64,000 nt of DNA from Magnetospirillum sp. ME-1 (GTDB lineage Bacteria > Pseudomonadota > Alphaproteobacteria > Rhodospirillales > Magnetospirillaceae). The notes below the pieces were generated by a model, which was not told the DNA's origin, made no database searches, and was given only the letters and a program-made list of their open reading frames with translations. Location of the stretch: positions 3,328,926 through 3,392,925 of the forward strand of contig NZ_CP015848.1 of assembly GCF_002105535.1 (NCBI RefSeq), given 5' to 3'. Made by a program: the position numbers and the translations under genes. Numbering within the stretch: the first letter of the stretch is position 1; every line of letters starts with the position of its first letter. Of the stretch, positions 8,367 through 22,517 are shown one piece after another.

Positions 8367-10169
8367 CTAAGAATCGCCCATCTTGAGCGCGGCCAGGAAG
8401 GCGGATTGCGGAATCTCCACCTTGCCGAACTGGCGCATGCGCTTCTTGCCTTCCTTCTGCTTCTCCAGCAGCTTGCGCTTGCGGGTGGCGTCGCCGCCGT
8501 AGCACTTGGCGGTGACGTCCTTGCGCAACGCGCTGATGCTCTCGCGCGCCACGATGCGCCCGCCGATGGCGGCCTGGATGGCGATCTGGAACATCTGGCG
8601 CGGAATCAGCTCCTTCAGGCGCTGGCAGATGCCGCGGCCCCGGCTTTCGGCGTTGGCGCGGTGCACCACGAAGGACAGCGCGTCCACCGGCTCGGCGTTG
8701 ACCAGGATGGACACCTTGACCAGATCGGATTCGGCGTAGGAATCCACTTCGTAATCGAAGCTGGCGTAACCGCGGCTGATGGACTTCAGGCGGTCGTAGA
8801 AGTCGAACACCACTTCGTTCAAGGGCAGCTTGTAGACCGCCATGGCGCGGCTTCCGGCATAGGTGAGATCCACCTGCTGGCCGCGCCGCTCGGTGCACAG
8901 GGTCAGCACGGGGCCCAGATACTCGTCGGGGACCATGATGGTGGCCTTGATCCACGGCTCTTCCATGTGGTCGATGCGGGCCGGGTCGGGCATGTCGGCG
9001 GGATTGTGGAGTTCCTCCATCTCGCCGTTGGTCTTGTGCACGCGGTAGACCACGCTGGGCGCGGTGGTGATGAGGTCCAGGTTGAACTCGCGCTCCAGGC
9101 GCTCCTGGATGATCTCGAGATGCAAAAGGCCCAGGAAGCCGCAGCGGAAGCCGAAGCCCAGGGCGGCCGAGGTCTCGGGCTCGTACTGGAAGCTGGCGTC
9201 GTTGAGGCGCAGCTTGGCCAAGCTGTCGCGCAGATCCTCGTAATCGGCGGCGTCGATGGGGAACAGGCCGCACCACACCACCGGCACGCTGGGCTTGAAG
9301 CCGGGCAGGGGGGTATCGGCGGGCTTCCTGTCGTCGGTGACGGTATCGCCCACCTTGGTGTCGGCCACGGCCTTGATGGCGGCGGTGAAGAAGCCCATCT
9401 CGCCGGGGCGCAGCTCGGTGGTCTGCACCAGCTTAGGGGTGAAATAGCCGCAGGAGTCGACCTGATAGGCGGCCTCGGTGGCCATCATGCGGATCTTCTG
9501 GCCCTTTCGCAGCACGCCGTTCTTGATGCGCACCAGGATGATGACGCCCAGATAGGGGTCGTACCAGGAATCCACCAGCAGGGCCTGCAGCGGCGCGTCG
9601 GCGTCGCCCTCGGGGCAGGGCAGGCGGGTGACCAGGGCTTCCAGCACGTCGCCGATGCCGATGCCGGTCTTGGCCGAGATCATCACCGCGTCGGTGGTGT
9701 CCAGGCCGATGACGTCCTCGATCTGCTGCTTGACGCGCTCGGGCTCGGCGGCCGGCAGGTCGATCTTGTTCAGGACCGGCACCACCTCGTGCCCGGCGTC
9801 CAGCGCGTGATAGACGTTGGCCAGCGTCTGGGCCTCGACGCCCTGGCTGGCGTCCACCACCAGCAGCGAGCCCTCGCAGGCGGCCAGCGAGCGCGAGACC
9901 TCGTAGGCGAAGTCCACGTGGCCGGGGGTGTCCATCAGGTTCAGCTGATAGGTGTTGCCGTCCTTGGCCTTGTAGTCCAGCCGCACGGTCTGGGCCTTGA
10001 TGGTGATGCCGCGCTCGCGCTCGATATCCATGGAATCGAGCATCTGCTCCTTCATCTCGCGCGCCTCGATGGCGCCGCAGGCCTGGATCAGGCGGTCGGC
10101 AAGGGTCGATTTGCCGTGGTCGATATGGGCGACGATGGAGAAATTGCGGATATGGCTGAGCTTGGTCAT
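8367..10169 (-). CDS. lepA: Elongation factor 4 (LepA), back-translocating GTPase
   Basis: The 600-residue length matches the family. Near the N-terminus are the P-loop AHIDHGKST, then DTPGHVDF (G3) and NKID (G4). The C-terminal LepA-specific domain ends with [20 protein letters not shown], the conserved basic tail. EF4 binds ribosomes and affects translation under stress. The ATG at 10169 gives the canonical start [19 protein letters not shown]. It is followed by an intergenic repeat. Confidence 0.98.
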   Translation of the reverse strand: MTKLSHIRNFSIVAHIDHGKSTLADRLIQACGAIEAREMKEQMLDSMDIERERGITIKAQTVRLDYKAKDGNTYQLNLMDTPGHVDFAYEVSRSLAACEGSLLVVDASQGVEAQTLANVYHALDAGHEVVPVLNKIDLPAAEPERVKQQIEDVIGLDTTDAVMISAKTGIGIGDVLEALVTRLPCPEGDADAPLQALLVDSWYDPYLGVIILVRIKNGVLRKGQKIRMMATEAAYQVDSCGYFTPKLVQTTELRPGEMGFFTAAIKAVADTKVGDTVTDDRKPADTPLPGFKPSVPVVWCGLFPIDAADYEDLRDSLAKLRLNDASFQYEPETSAALGFGFRCGFLGLLHLEIIQERLEREFNLDLITTAPSVVYRVHKTNGEMEELHNPADMPDPARIDHMEEPWIKATIMVPDEYLGPVLTLCTERRGQQVDLTYAGSRAMAVYKLPLNEVVFDFYDRLKSISRGYASFDYEVDSYAESDLVKVSILVNAEPVDALSFVVHRANAESRGRGICQRLKELIPRQMFQIAIQAAIGGRIVARESISALRKDVTAKCYGGDATRKRKLLEKQKEGKKRMRQFGKVEIPQSAFLAALKMGDS

Positions 10170-10231
10170 GAACGGCGATCAACTAAGGTTTTGGCTGCCG
10201 GACCATAGTGCGCGGCGGCCGGTTTGGGAAG

Positions 10232-11818
10232 CTACTTGCTGTCGGGATCGTCCAGCCAATGGGGCTCGATCACCTGACGGGTCTTGCGGGTTTCGGCCAG
10301 CTTGCGCACATGGCCGAGATTCTTGGCCGCCACCTTGGCGGGGCCCTTGGCGCCGTGGGCCTGGAACACCTCCAGCGCGGCGGCCAGCGCTTCTTCCGCC
10401 TCGGCCAGATGGCCGGCGCCGCTGGAATGGCGGTCCAGCAGGAACAGGGCCGAGCCCAGGGTGTTCTGGGTGGCGGCCCAGGACAGCGGCGAACGTTCCC
10501 GCGTCCTGATCTCCAGCACCGAATGGCAGGCGTCGATGGAGCGCTTCAGCACTTCGGTGTTCTTCAGCTGGTCGCCATAGACTTCGAGGACCTGGGCGAT
10601 GTTGTGCATCACCTCGGCCCAGCGTTGGGGCGTCTCGGTGCGGGAATAGACCTGCAGGGTGGCCTGCAGCGCCTGCACCGATTCGCGCAGCAATTCGGTC
10701 TGGCCGGTCTTCAGATCCAGGCGGTAGAGCGACACGCCGAGCCGCACCTGGGCCGAGGCCCATTCCTGCGGCATCAGGGCGCGGGGCAGGTGCTCGACCG
10801 CGTTGCGCCATTCCTTGATGGCCTCCTCCAGCAGGGGCGCGGGCTCCTTGGAGCGCTCGGCCTTGGCCGACAGCACGGCGCCGATATGCTTGTGGATCAG
10901 CCCGGCCTCCCACGAGGGGTCGGTGCGGGCCAGGCGGCGCTGGGCCTGGCGATAGGCGTTGATGGCCTTGTCGAACCACAGGTCGGTCTCTTCGGCGGGC
11001 ACCACCATGGCGTTGATGGTGGCGATGTGGCCGAACACCAGCTGGCACGACCGCTGCTGGCCCATGGACATCTGCACCGGCGGCTTGGCGGCCAGGCTTT
11101 CCACCTGCGCGGCGGCCGCCGGCATCAGGCGGCGGATGGAGTTGCGGTGGCCTTCCGTCGGCACCTCGACGGCGGCGAGGCAGGCGGCGTAAAGCAGGTT
11201 GGACGGTCCTTCGCCCAGCTCGGCCGGCAGCTCGATGCGGGTGGTGGCGCCGAACGAGGCGGCGCGCTCGTCGTCGTTGCTGGCGGTGGCCAGGCGCAGG
11301 CGATAGCCGTCCTTGCCGAAATCGCCCCAGACCAGCAGGTCGGCGTCCTCCTCGGCCACCGCATGGCGGGTGTTGAGCGAGACGCCCGCCACCTGGGCGG
11401 GGTCGTCCAGGCGGTCCAGCTGGTAGATGCGCGGCACCGCCTTGACCTTGAAGGCGGGGCGGGCGGACAGGATCTGGTTGAGCTGGGTGGCGGCGGCGCC
11501 GTCGGTATCGCCCGACAGGGCCGCCACCAGAATGGTGAAGGCCGGTCCCTCGGCGGCGACGGGAACGGGAACCGGCTTGGGCGGCGCGGCGGGCTTGGGC
11601 TTGAACAGGCTGACCAGCAGTTCCAAAAGGCCCGACGAGCGGGCCTCCGCCCCCACCTGGGCGGCGGTGGCGGTCGCCTCGGATTCCGCCAGGGGAGGGG
11701 GCGACGCCTCCTTCTCCGGTTCGGTTTGGGCGGGCTTGGAGGCAGCGCCCCGCATGGCCGCGAGGTCGCGTGCCCGGCGCTGCAGTTCCGCCCTTCGGTC
11801 GTTGGGATCGTCCGCCAT
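10232..11818 (-). CDS. TPR-repeat protein of unknown function
   Basis: This 528-residue protein has no signal peptide. Its N-terminal 90 residues are charged and Ala/Pro-rich (PKPAAPPKPVPVPV). Residues about 95-220 look like a small alpha/beta sensor-type domain (FTILVAALSGDTDGAAATQL). The remaining 280 residues are helical repeats with TPR-like spacing (AQVRLGVSLYRLD, MHNIAQVLEVYGD, TQNTLGSALFLLDR). These TPR segments resemble those following adenylate-cyclase-type or signalling proteins, but no catalytic domain is visible. It lies 62 bp upstream of lepA on the same strand and is divergent from the toxin-antitoxin pair. Confidence 0.7.
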   Translation of the reverse strand: MADDPNDRRAELQRRARDLAAMRGAASKPAQTEPEKEASPPPLAESEATATAAQVGAEARSSGLLELLVSLFKPKPAAPPKPVPVPVAAEGPAFTILVAALSGDTDGAAATQLNQILSARPAFKVKAVPRIYQLDRLDDPAQVAGVSLNTRHAVAEEDADLLVWGDFGKDGYRLRLATASNDDERAASFGATTRIELPAELGEGPSNLLYAACLAAVEVPTEGHRNSIRRLMPAAAAQVESLAAKPPVQMSMGQQRSCQLVFGHIATINAMVVPAEETDLWFDKAINAYRQAQRRLARTDPSWEAGLIHKHIGAVLSAKAERSKEPAPLLEEAIKEWRNAVEHLPRALMPQEWASAQVRLGVSLYRLDLKTGQTELLRESVQALQATLQVYSRTETPQRWAEVMHNIAQVLEVYGDQLKNTEVLKRSIDACHSVLEIRTRERSPLSWAATQNTLGSALFLLDRHSSGAGHLAEAEEALAAALEVFQAHGAKGPAKVAAKNLGHVRKLAETRKTRQVIEPHWLDDPDSK

Positions 11819-11889
11819 GTCTCACCGTATACGGGAGAGCGAGGGCAACGGCAAGATTCAGGCGCTGGCGACGGATGGTCCTGAACGGG

Positions 11890-11895
11890 TATAAT
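11890..11895 (+). promoter_or_regulatory. Putative -10 box for the mntA-hepT pair
   Basis: A perfect TATAAT lies 30 bp before the mntA ATG. The best -35 (TGGCGA, 18 bp upstream) is weak, so the promoter may be poor or need help. An AT-rich stretch (GTATATTG) follows and could host autoregulation. Confidence 0.45.
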
Positions 11896-11925
11896 CGACG
11901 CAACGTATATTGTTTCGGAAGAGCC

Positions 11926-12215
11926 ATGCGGCAACTCGGAGATATCATCGAGCAATTGCGGGCTCTTCAGCCCGAGTTGCGCAGGCGCTATCCCATCCGC
12001 TCCATGGGGGTGTTCGGCTCCTATGCGCGGGGTGAGCAGCGTGATGACAGCGACCTGGACCTGCTGGTCGAGATCGGTGAGGGAATGACCTTGCCTGACT
12101 ATGTCGGACTTCAGTCCGAGCTCAGCGACGCGCTGGGCCTTAAGGTCGATCTGGCCGACCGCAGCACCCTTCGCCGACGGATCGGGCAAAAAATATTGGC
12201 CGAGGTAAGGATGCT

Positions 12216-12219
<4 letters not shown>
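11926..12219 (+). CDS. mntA: MntA-type nucleotidyltransferase antitoxin
   Basis: The protein has 97 residues from the ATG at 11926. It is a minimal nucleotidyltransferase with GS at residues 31-32 followed by D43-x-D45, the GSx10DxD signature of MNT-fold enzymes. In characterised pairs MntA neutralises HepT by attaching AMP to a tyrosine of the toxin. Its TGA overlaps the GTG start of hepT (GTGA), so expression is coupled. The antitoxin role is inferred from family and neighbour. Confidence 0.88.
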
Positions 12220-16307
<4,088 letters not shown>

Positions 16308-17228
16308 CTACCAGAACTTGGCCCAGTTGAACCAGCCGCCGCTGGTCTTGGCGGGGTCGTCGGCCTTCTTGGGGGCTTCCTTGGGCTTGTCCTTGTCGCT
16401 GGACCAGAAGGTCAGCGTGTCGGTCCACTTCTTCTTGGTCCGCGCCGCCCCGGGGTTCAGGTTCCCCGACTCGACCATGGCGTAGGCGTCCTCGTACCAG
16501 TCGCTGCCGGGGAAGTTGTGTCCCAGCACGGCCGCGGCGCGGGCCGCTTCCTGATCCAGGCCCAGCGCGGTGTAAAGCTCCACGGTGCGGTACAGCGCCT
16601 CGGGCACGTGGGTGGTGGTCTGGTACTGCTCGGCGACCATCTTGAAGCGGTTGAGCGCCGCCAGATGATGGCCGAGCTTCTGGTAATAGCGGCCGATGGC
16701 CATTTCCTTGCCGGCCAGATGGTCGCGGGCAAGGTCGATCTTCAGGCGGGCGTCGCGGGCGTAAGGCGTCGAGGGAAAGCGGTCCACCACTTCCTGCAGG
16801 ATCTTCAGCGCCTGTTCGGTCAGCTTCTGGTCGCGGGAGACGTCGGTGATCTGCTCGTAATAGCACAGGCCCTTGAGGTAGTAGCCGTAGGCGATGCTCT
16901 TGTTGCCCGGATGCAGCTGGATGAAGCGGTCCAGGGCGACGATGGCGTCGTCGTACTTGTTGCGCTCGTACAGCGCATAGGCGCTCATCAGCTGGGCCTT
17001 GGTCGCCCACACCGAGTAGGGGTGCTGACGGTCCACCTCGTCGAAGATCTGGGCGGCCTTGTAGTATTCGTTCTTGTCCACGAGGTCCATGGCCTCGTTG
17101 TAGAGCTCCTCCACCGGGCGTTCGATGTATTCGGGCTTCTTGTCGGAGCATGCCCCCAATCCGGCGGCCAGGGCCGCCGACAGGGCGAGGGCCGGCAGAA
17201 GACGGGCGGGGACTGAACGCTGGCGCAT
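16308..17228 (-). CDS. bamD: Outer-membrane assembly lipoprotein BamD
   Basis: From the ATG at 17228 the protein has 306 residues. It begins with a lipoprotein signal peptide (MRQRSVPARLLPALALSAAL) and a lipobox ending LGAC. TPR repeats follow (ELYNEAMDLVDKNEYYKAAQIFDEVDRQHPYS in two halves, FIQLHPGNKSIAYGYYLKGL), the standard BamD scaffold. It works in the BAM complex that inserts beta-barrel proteins. The longer upstream reading (to 17324) would bury the signal peptide and is rejected. The final 40 residues are Lys/Pro-rich. Confidence 0.96.
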   Translation of the reverse strand: MRQRSVPARLLPALALSAALAAGLGACSDKKPEYIERPVEELYNEAMDLVDKNEYYKAAQIFDEVDRQHPYSVWATKAQLMSAYALYERNKYDDAIVALDRFIQLHPGNKSIAYGYYLKGLCYYEQITDVSRDQKLTEQALKILQEVVDRFPSTPYARDARLKIDLARDHLAGKEMAIGRYYQKLGHHLAALNRFKMVAEQYQTTTHVPEALYRTVELYTALGLDQEAARAAAVLGHNFPGSDWYEDAYAMVESGNLNPGAARTKKKWTDTLTFWSSDKDKPKEAPKKADDPAKTSGGWFNWAKFW

Positions 17229-17286
17229 GGAGGCTCTTTGCGAGAACGGGACCGGATCGGGCCGCACTATAGCACCTTCCGGCCGC

Positions 17287-17320
17287 AAAAAAACCCTCTC
17301 CGCCTTTGAAGCGGAGAGGG
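17287..17320 (-). terminator. Rho-independent terminator after lpxC
   Basis: A perfect 10-bp stem (CCCTCTCCGC / GCGGAGAGGG) with a 7-nt loop is followed on the minus strand by seven Ts. It lies 21 bp after the lpxC stop and separates the dcw/lpxC region from bamD. Confidence 0.93.
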
Positions 17321-17341
17321 CCATTGGGGGTCGTAAACGTG

Positions 17342-18325
17342 TCAGCCGTTGGCGGCCAGGCTCAGAGGCTGGGCGATGAACGGCGCGGCGGCGGAACCCG
17401 GCGCGATGTCGGTCAGTTCCCAGGCGCTGGGATCGGCGAACAGGGCGCGCAGCAGCTGGTTGGTCACCGCATGGCCGGCGCGCACGCCGTGGTAATGGCC
17501 GAGGATCGGAGCGCCGGCGAGATAGAGGTCGCCCACCGCGTCCAGAACCTTGTGGCGGACGAATTCATCGGAGTAACGCAGGCCGTCGTCGTTCAGCACC
17601 TTGGTGCCGGTGCTGTCGATCACCACCGCGTTGTCCAGCGAACCGCCGCGGGCCAGTCCGTGGGCGCGCAGCATGGCCACTTCCTGCTCGAAGCCGAAGG
17701 TGCGCGCGCGGGAGACTTCCGCCTTGAAGGTGCCGCGCGACAGGTTGACGAAGAATTCCTGGCGCGAGATGGCCGAGGCGCCGAAATCGATCTCGAAGCG
17801 CACCGAGAAGCCCGGCGACGGGGTCAGCGAGGCGGAACGCTCGCCGTCCTTGATCACCACGCGCTTGAGGATCCTGATGGCCTGGCGGGGAGCGTCCTGC
17901 TCGACCACGCCGGCGCATTCGATCAGGAACAGGAAGGGAGCGGCCGAACCGTCCATCACCGGCACTTCCGGGCCGTTGATCTCGATCAGGCAATTGTCGA
18001 TCTGCATGCCGGCCAGCGCGCTCATCAGGTGCTCGACCGTGCCGACCACCACGCCGTCCTCGTTCTTCAGGCAGGTGTTCATGCGGGTGTCGCCCACCGA
18101 CGACCACAGGGCCGGGACGATGGCGCCGCCGCCGGCGATGTCGACGCGGCGGAAACGGATGCCGGTGCCGGCCTCGGCCGGGTGCAGAACCATGGTGACC
18201 TTGTTGCCCGAATGCAGGCCGACGCCGGTGCAGCCGATGGAGCTCTTCAAGGTACGCTGACGAATGGAATCGGTGGAGGCCTTGGTATCGGGACGCAGAT
18301 GGCTGACGATCTGATTCACGTTCAA
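17342..18325 (-). CDS. lpxC: UDP-3-O-acyl-N-acetylglucosamine deacetylase LpxC
   Basis: LpxC catalyses the committed, zinc-dependent step of lipid A synthesis. The protein contains [16 protein letters not shown] at the N-terminus, TVEHLMSAL with a zinc His, and [15 protein letters not shown] with the second zinc His and Asp. The start is uncertain. A TTG at 18325 has AGGAG at suitable spacing and gives 327 residues; a GTG at 18319 and a distant ATG at 18445 are alternatives. It follows ftsZ but is separated from it by a terminator. Confidence 0.95.
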   Translation of the reverse strand: MNVNQIVSHLRPDTKASTDSIRQRTLKSSIGCTGVGLHSGNKVTMVLHPAEAGTGIRFRRVDIAGGGAIVPALWSSVGDTRMNTCLKNEDGVVVGTVEHLMSALAGMQIDNCLIEINGPEVPVMDGSAAPFLFLIECAGVVEQDAPRQAIRILKRVVIKDGERSASLTPSPGFSVRFEIDFGASAISRQEFFVNLSRGTFKAEVSRARTFGFEQEVAMLRAHGLARGGSLDNAVVIDSTGTKVLNDDGLRYSDEFVRHKVLDAVGDLYLAGAPILGHYHGVRAGHAVTNQLLRALFADPSAWELTDIAPGSAAAPFIAQPLSLAANG

Positions 18326-18442
18326 AACCCCTGTCTCCTGGTCCGCCGCGCCGCTTGTGTCGTGTGGCGTTTGGCGGCCCTTCATCTTGATGGTGAAAGG
18401 TGTAGCAGCCGCTGGTCCAGGGCTCAAATCAATCATTATTGC

Positions 18443-18478
18443 CAAATGTTACACTCGTTCCGGTCCGTGAAACATTTG
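18443..18478. promoter_or_regulatory. Spaced perfect inverted repeat upstream of lpxC
   Basis: CAAATGTT and AACATTTG form perfect 8-bp arms separated by 20 bp. They lie between the ftsZ terminator and the lpxC start, about 120-155 bp upstream of the TTG. This could be an operator or part of the lpxC promoter. No convincing -35/-10 pair was found nearby, so the role is open. Confidence 0.35.
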
Positions 18479-18502
18479 CTATGGCATTGATTCCATTCGG
18501 TT

Positions 18503-18541
18503 ATAAAAATGGGGCCCCGTCCGGCACGCCGGCGGGGCCCA
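18503..18541 (-). terminator. Rho-independent terminator after ftsZ
   Basis: On the minus strand GGGCCCCG pairs with CGGGGCCC around an inner CCGG/CCGG hairpin, followed by ATTTTTAT. It lies about 55 bp after the ftsZ stop and closes the dcw operon. Confidence 0.88.
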
Positions 18542-18594
18542 AGTCTTACAGCGCGGTGGGAAAGGGGGCTATCCCCTTTCCGCGATCAGTGTGC

Positions 18595-20250
18595 TCAGTT
18601 GGCCTGGCGGCGCAGGAAGGCCGGGATGTCCAGGTCCTCGCCCGCCCGGGTGGCGGTGGGTTCGCGGCGTGCTTCCATGCGCGGCTGGGGGGCCGGCTGG
18701 GGCTGCGGCGCGGGCTGGGCGGGAGCGCGGTTGCGGTTGACCAGACGGTCCAGCAGGCCGCCCATGCGGCGGGTCTCCTGGGGCGGCTGCGGCGCCAGGG
18801 TGGGAGCCGGAGGGGTCTCGGAGATTTCGGACAGGGCCTTGTGCAGATCCTTCATCTCGGGCTGGACCCGCAGGTCGGGCTGCGGACGGCCCAGAACCGG
18901 CTCGTGGCGGGAGTCCATCTCGGGCTCGGCGCGCAGTTCCGGCTCGAGACGCAGTTCGGGCTCGGCGCGGGCGGGGGCGGCTTCGGCGCGCATGGCCGGC
19001 TCGGTCCGGACCACCGGCTCGGGACGGCCGATGTCCAGCTCGGGCTGGATCTGGGCGGCGGTGCGCATGGCCGGCTGGGGCTGGGCCGGCTGGGGCTGGG
19101 CCGGCTGGGGATAGGCGACCTGGGCGGCGGCCGGAGCCTGAACCGGAGCGGCCTGGGCGGCGGTCTGCGGCCGGAAGACCGGCGCCTGGACCTGGGCGGC
19201 GGCGGGGCGGGCGACGGCCGGCTGGGGGACGGCCTGGGTCGCGGGCGTCACCAGCGAGATGACGGTGGGCTTGGGCTGCTGGGCGGCTTCCGAGGCGATG
19301 CCGGTGGCGACCACCGAGACCCGCATCTTGCCGTTCAGCTTCTCGTCGAAGGTGGAACCGAAGATGATGTTGGCGTCGGGGTCCACTTCGTCGCGGATGC
19401 GGTTGGCGGCCTCGTCCACCTCGAACAGGGTCATGTCCATGCCGCCGGTGATGTTGATCAACACGCCACGGGCGCCCTTCATGGAGGTGTCGTCCAGCAG
19501 CGGGTTGGAGATGGCGGCCTCGGCGGCGTCGATGGCGCGCTTGTCGCCCTCGGCCTCGCCGGTGCCCATCATGGCCTTGCCCATCTCGCTCATCACGGTG
19601 CGGATGTCGGCGAAGTCCAGGTTGATCAGGCCGGGCATGATCATCAGGTCGGTGACGCCGCGCACGCCGGAATACAGCACGTCGTCGGCCATCTTGAAGG
19701 CGTCGGCGAAGGTGGTGCGCTCGGTGGCGACGCGGAACAGGTTCTGGTTGGGGATGATGATCAGGGTGTCGACGAACTGCTGCAGCTCCTCGATGGCGGC
19801 TTCGGCGGTGCGCATGCGGTGCGCGCCCTCGAAGTGGAAGGGCTTGGTCACCACGCCGACGGTGAGGATGCCCTGCTCGCGCGCCGCCCGCGCGATGACC
19901 GGAGCGGCGCCCGAGCCGGTGCCGCCGCCCATGCCGGCGGTGATGAACACCATGTTGGCGCCGCCGATCTGGCCCAGGATCTCTTCCAGGCTTTCCTCGG
20001 CCGCCGCGCGGCCGATATCGGGACGCGAACCGGCGCCCAGGCCTTGGGTCACCTGGTTGCCCAGCTGGATGCGGCGTTCGGTGCGGCTTTGGCCCAGCGA
20101 CTGGGAATCGGTGTTGGCGACGATGAATTCGACGCCTTCAAGCCGCGACAGGATCATGTTGTTGACGGCGTTGCCGCCGGCGCCGCCGACGCCGACCACG
20201 GTGATGCGGGGCTTGAGCTCTTGATGAGCCCCGGGAAGAAAAGTCAGCAT
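18595..20250 (-). CDS. ftsZ: Cell division protein FtsZ with long Pro/Glu-rich linker
   Basis: The 551-residue tubulin homologue carries [16 protein letters not shown] (the nucleotide-binding T4 loop) and the catalytic T7 loop ([14 protein letters not shown]). The globular GTPase ends near residue 320. A roughly 200-residue linker follows, with QPAQP repeats and alternating EPEL/RAEP segments. The final [14 protein letters not shown] is the conserved C-terminal peptide that binds FtsA and other partners. Long linkers are usual in alphaproteobacteria. A GGAGGA ribosome site precedes the ATG. It is the last gene of the dcw operon. Confidence 0.98.
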   Translation of the reverse strand: MLTFLPGAHQELKPRITVVGVGGAGGNAVNNMILSRLEGVEFIVANTDSQSLGQSRTERRIQLGNQVTQGLGAGSRPDIGRAAAEESLEEILGQIGGANMVFITAGMGGGTGSGAAPVIARAAREQGILTVGVVTKPFHFEGAHRMRTAEAAIEELQQFVDTLIIIPNQNLFRVATERTTFADAFKMADDVLYSGVRGVTDLMIMPGLINLDFADIRTVMSEMGKAMMGTGEAEGDKRAIDAAEAAISNPLLDDTSMKGARGVLINITGGMDMTLFEVDEAANRIRDEVDPDANIIFGSTFDEKLNGKMRVSVVATGIASEAAQQPKPTVISLVTPATQAVPQPAVARPAAAQVQAPVFRPQTAAQAAPVQAPAAAQVAYPQPAQPQPAQPQPAMRTAAQIQPELDIGRPEPVVRTEPAMRAEAAPARAEPELRLEPELRAEPEMDSRHEPVLGRPQPDLRVQPEMKDLHKALSEISETPPAPTLAPQPPQETRRMGGLLDRLVNRNRAPAQPAPQPQPAPQPRMEARREPTATRAGEDLDIPAFLRRQAN

Positions 20251-20310
20251 ATCCAGGTCCTCCGCGCTGTGTGGCCGATTCGTTGCCGGCCGGTTTGAAC
20301 TTGAGAAAGG

Positions 20311-21555
20311 TCAGAAATTCCGTTTGAGCCACGAGCCGAGACGGCCCCAGCCCGATGCGCCGTCGCCGCGTGTTCCCGCCTTCTTGCCCCGCGACGGCGC
20401 GGGGGCGTGGGCGAGCGCATAGCGGATCAATCCGGCGCAGGTGGAGAAGGCGGGCCCGCCGGTGGCCTCGGGCAGGCCGTGCAGCCCCATGGGCTTGCCC
20501 AGGCGCACCTGCTTGTCCAGCACCATGCCGGCCAGATCGCGGGCGCCCTGCATCTGGCTGGCGCCGCCCGTCAGCACCACGCGGCGCCCGGCCAGCTTGT
20601 CGAAGCCGCCCTGCTCCAGATGCGAGCGCACCAGCTCGAAGGTCTCCTCCAGCCGGGGCTGGATGATCTGGATCAGCATGGAGCGCGGCACCTGATTGCT
20701 TGCCCCGTCCTCGTCCTCGCCCACCAGCGGCACCTTGAGGATCTCGCGGTCGTCGGACGCCGACGGGATCACCGAGCCGTACAGCGTCTTCAGGCGCTCG
20801 GCATGCACGACGGGCGTGGACAGGCCGCGGGCGATGTCGCTGGTGACGTGCGCGCCGCCCACGGCGATGACGTCGGTGTGGACCAGCTGGCCGCCCAGGA
20901 ACACGGCGATGGAGGTGGTGCCGCCGCCCATGTCGATGCAGGTGACGCCCAGCTCCTTCTCGTCCTCCACCAGGCAGGCGAGACCGGCGGCGTAGGGGCT
21001 GACCACGCGGGCCTCGATGTCGAGGTGGCAGCGGTTGACCACGGTGGAGAGATTGCGCACCGGACCGATGCCCGCCGAGATGACGTGGATGGCGACCCCT
21101 AAGCGGTCGCCGAACATGCCGCGCGGGTCCTTGATCCCTTCGTTGCCGTCGATGGTGTAGTCCACCGGAATGGCGTGGATCAGCTCGCGGTCGGCGCTTT
21201 CGTGATGGGCGCGGCCGTGTTCGAGCATGCGGCGGATGTCGGCCTCGTTGACGGCGTGGCCGTTCATGGCCACCTCGACCTTGACGTTGGCCGAGCCGGG
21301 GTGGCCGCCCGAGATGTTGACGGCCACGGCGCGCACCTGGTCGTTGGCCATTTCCTCGGCGGCCTCGACGGCGGCGCGGATCGAGGTTTCCAGCTCCTCC
21401 ATGTCCACCACGGCGCCGTTGCGCATGCCGCGCGCCACCTGATGGCCGATGCCCACCATGCGGGGGCTGCCGTCGTCCTGGACCTTGGCGATGAAGCAGC
21501 ACACCTTGGTGGTGCCCACATCCAGCGCCGCGACGAGTCCGTTTCTAGCCGCCAT
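20311..21555 (-). CDS. ftsA: Cell division protein FtsA (actin-like)
   Basis: The 414-residue protein has the actin-family phosphate-1 start ALDVGTTKVCCFIA, phosphate-2 (TCIDMGGGTTSIAVF) and an adenosine motif (VVLTGGASQMQG). The C-terminus ends GWGRLGSWLKRNF, an amphipathic helix for membrane anchoring. FtsA tethers FtsZ filaments to the membrane. It starts 2 bp after the ftsQ stop, and ftsZ follows after 60 bp with its own ribosome site. Confidence 0.98.
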   Translation of the reverse strand: MAARNGLVAALDVGTTKVCCFIAKVQDDGSPRMVGIGHQVARGMRNGAVVDMEELETSIRAAVEAAEEMANDQVRAVAVNISGGHPGSANVKVEVAMNGHAVNEADIRRMLEHGRAHHESADRELIHAIPVDYTIDGNEGIKDPRGMFGDRLGVAIHVISAGIGPVRNLSTVVNRCHLDIEARVVSPYAAGLACLVEDEKELGVTCIDMGGGTTSIAVFLGGQLVHTDVIAVGGAHVTSDIARGLSTPVVHAERLKTLYGSVIPSASDDREILKVPLVGEDEDGASNQVPRSMLIQIIQPRLEETFELVRSHLEQGGFDKLAGRRVVLTGGASQMQGARDLAGMVLDKQVRLGKPMGLHGLPEATGGPAFSTCAGLIRYALAHAPAPSRGKKAGTRGDGASGWGRLGSWLKRNF

Positions 21556-21557
21556 GC

Positions 21558-22517
21558 TCAGCGCTCCCTCGGCAGGGGGGAGAGGGATTCGACCGAGGCG
21601 GTGTTGACCGGGGCCGGGTCGCGGGCGCTTTTCAGCACCAGACGGTCGGGGACGCGCAGGTCGATCATGGTGATCTGCTTGCCCGACAGGGCGCGGGTCT
21701 TCTCCAGCTCGGCCAGACGGTGCCAGGCTGCTTCGGTGTCAAGCTCGGGCAGGCGGGCCTCCAGGCCCTTCTCCACGTCGTCCAGCTTGATGTTCCAGCG
21801 GCGGTTGCCCACCCGGATGGCGGCCTTGACGCGGGCGGCCAGCTCGGGCTCGCTGGCCAGCAGGGCGAACAGTTCGTCGGTGCGGGCCGGCGCGCCGTCG
21901 CCGACGATCAGCGGCAGGTCCTCGAAGCCTTCGATGGCGCCGGGGATGCTGTGGCCGTCGCGGTCCACCAGCACGAAGCGGTTGTCGGTCTGCCACAGGG
22001 CCACCGGCTGGCGCTCGACGATGGACAGGTGGATGGCGCCGGGCAGGCGGCGTTCGATGGCGGCGGCGCGCACGCTGGGCAGCGCCTCGATCCGCGCCCT
22101 GGCGGCGGCGATGTCGAGCCCCAGGATGGGGTCGCCGTAATGGGCGCCCAGCGCGCTGACCAGCTGCGCGGCCGGCGTGCGGCGACGCCCCGTTACGGTG
22201 ATGTCGGCCACCTGGAAGCCGGCCTCGGCGCTGCGGGCCAGGAAGGCATCGCCCGCGTCGCGAACCAGACGCTGGGGCTTGCCCGAATGCCAGAGCGCCA
22301 GGCCGCCCACCGCCACGATGACGGCCAGAATTCCGTAGCCCGCCGCCTTCTGCAGGGGGCTGAGGTCCAGGCGCAGCCGGGGCAGGCGGCGCTTGGCCTT
22401 GGGGCGTGCCGGTGCGGCCGCCGCCGCCTCGCGCTTGGCCGAGATCTGGCGGGGCGGGCGGTGAACGCCGGGGCGGTCGTCGGCGGTGATGACGATGTCG
22501 GCGGGATTCAGTCGCAT
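21558..22517 (-). CDS. ftsQ: Cell division protein FtsQ
   Basis: From the ATG at 22517 the protein has 319 residues. A basic, Ala-rich cytoplasmic tail precedes one membrane helix (GYGILAVIVAVGGLALWHS, about residues 60-78). Next come a POTRA domain (FQVADITVTGRRRTPAAQL) and the FtsQ beta domain (PVALWQTDNRFVLVDRDGHSI). The start lies 10 bp inside the ddl 3' end. A longer upstream open frame reads through ddl and is not coding there. FtsQ links FtsL/FtsB to the rest of the divisome. Confidence 0.95.
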   Translation of the reverse strand: MRLNPADIVITADDRPGVHRPPRQISAKREAAAAAPARPKAKRRLPRLRLDLSPLQKAAGYGILAVIVAVGGLALWHSGKPQRLVRDAGDAFLARSAEAGFQVADITVTGRRRTPAAQLVSALGAHYGDPILGLDIAAARARIEALPSVRAAAIERRLPGAIHLSIVERQPVALWQTDNRFVLVDRDGHSIPGAIEGFEDLPLIVGDGAPARTDELFALLASEPELAARVKAAIRVGNRRWNIKLDDVEKGLEARLPELDTEAAWHRLAELEKTRALSGKQITMIDLRVPDRLVLKSARDPAPVNTASVESLSPLPRER

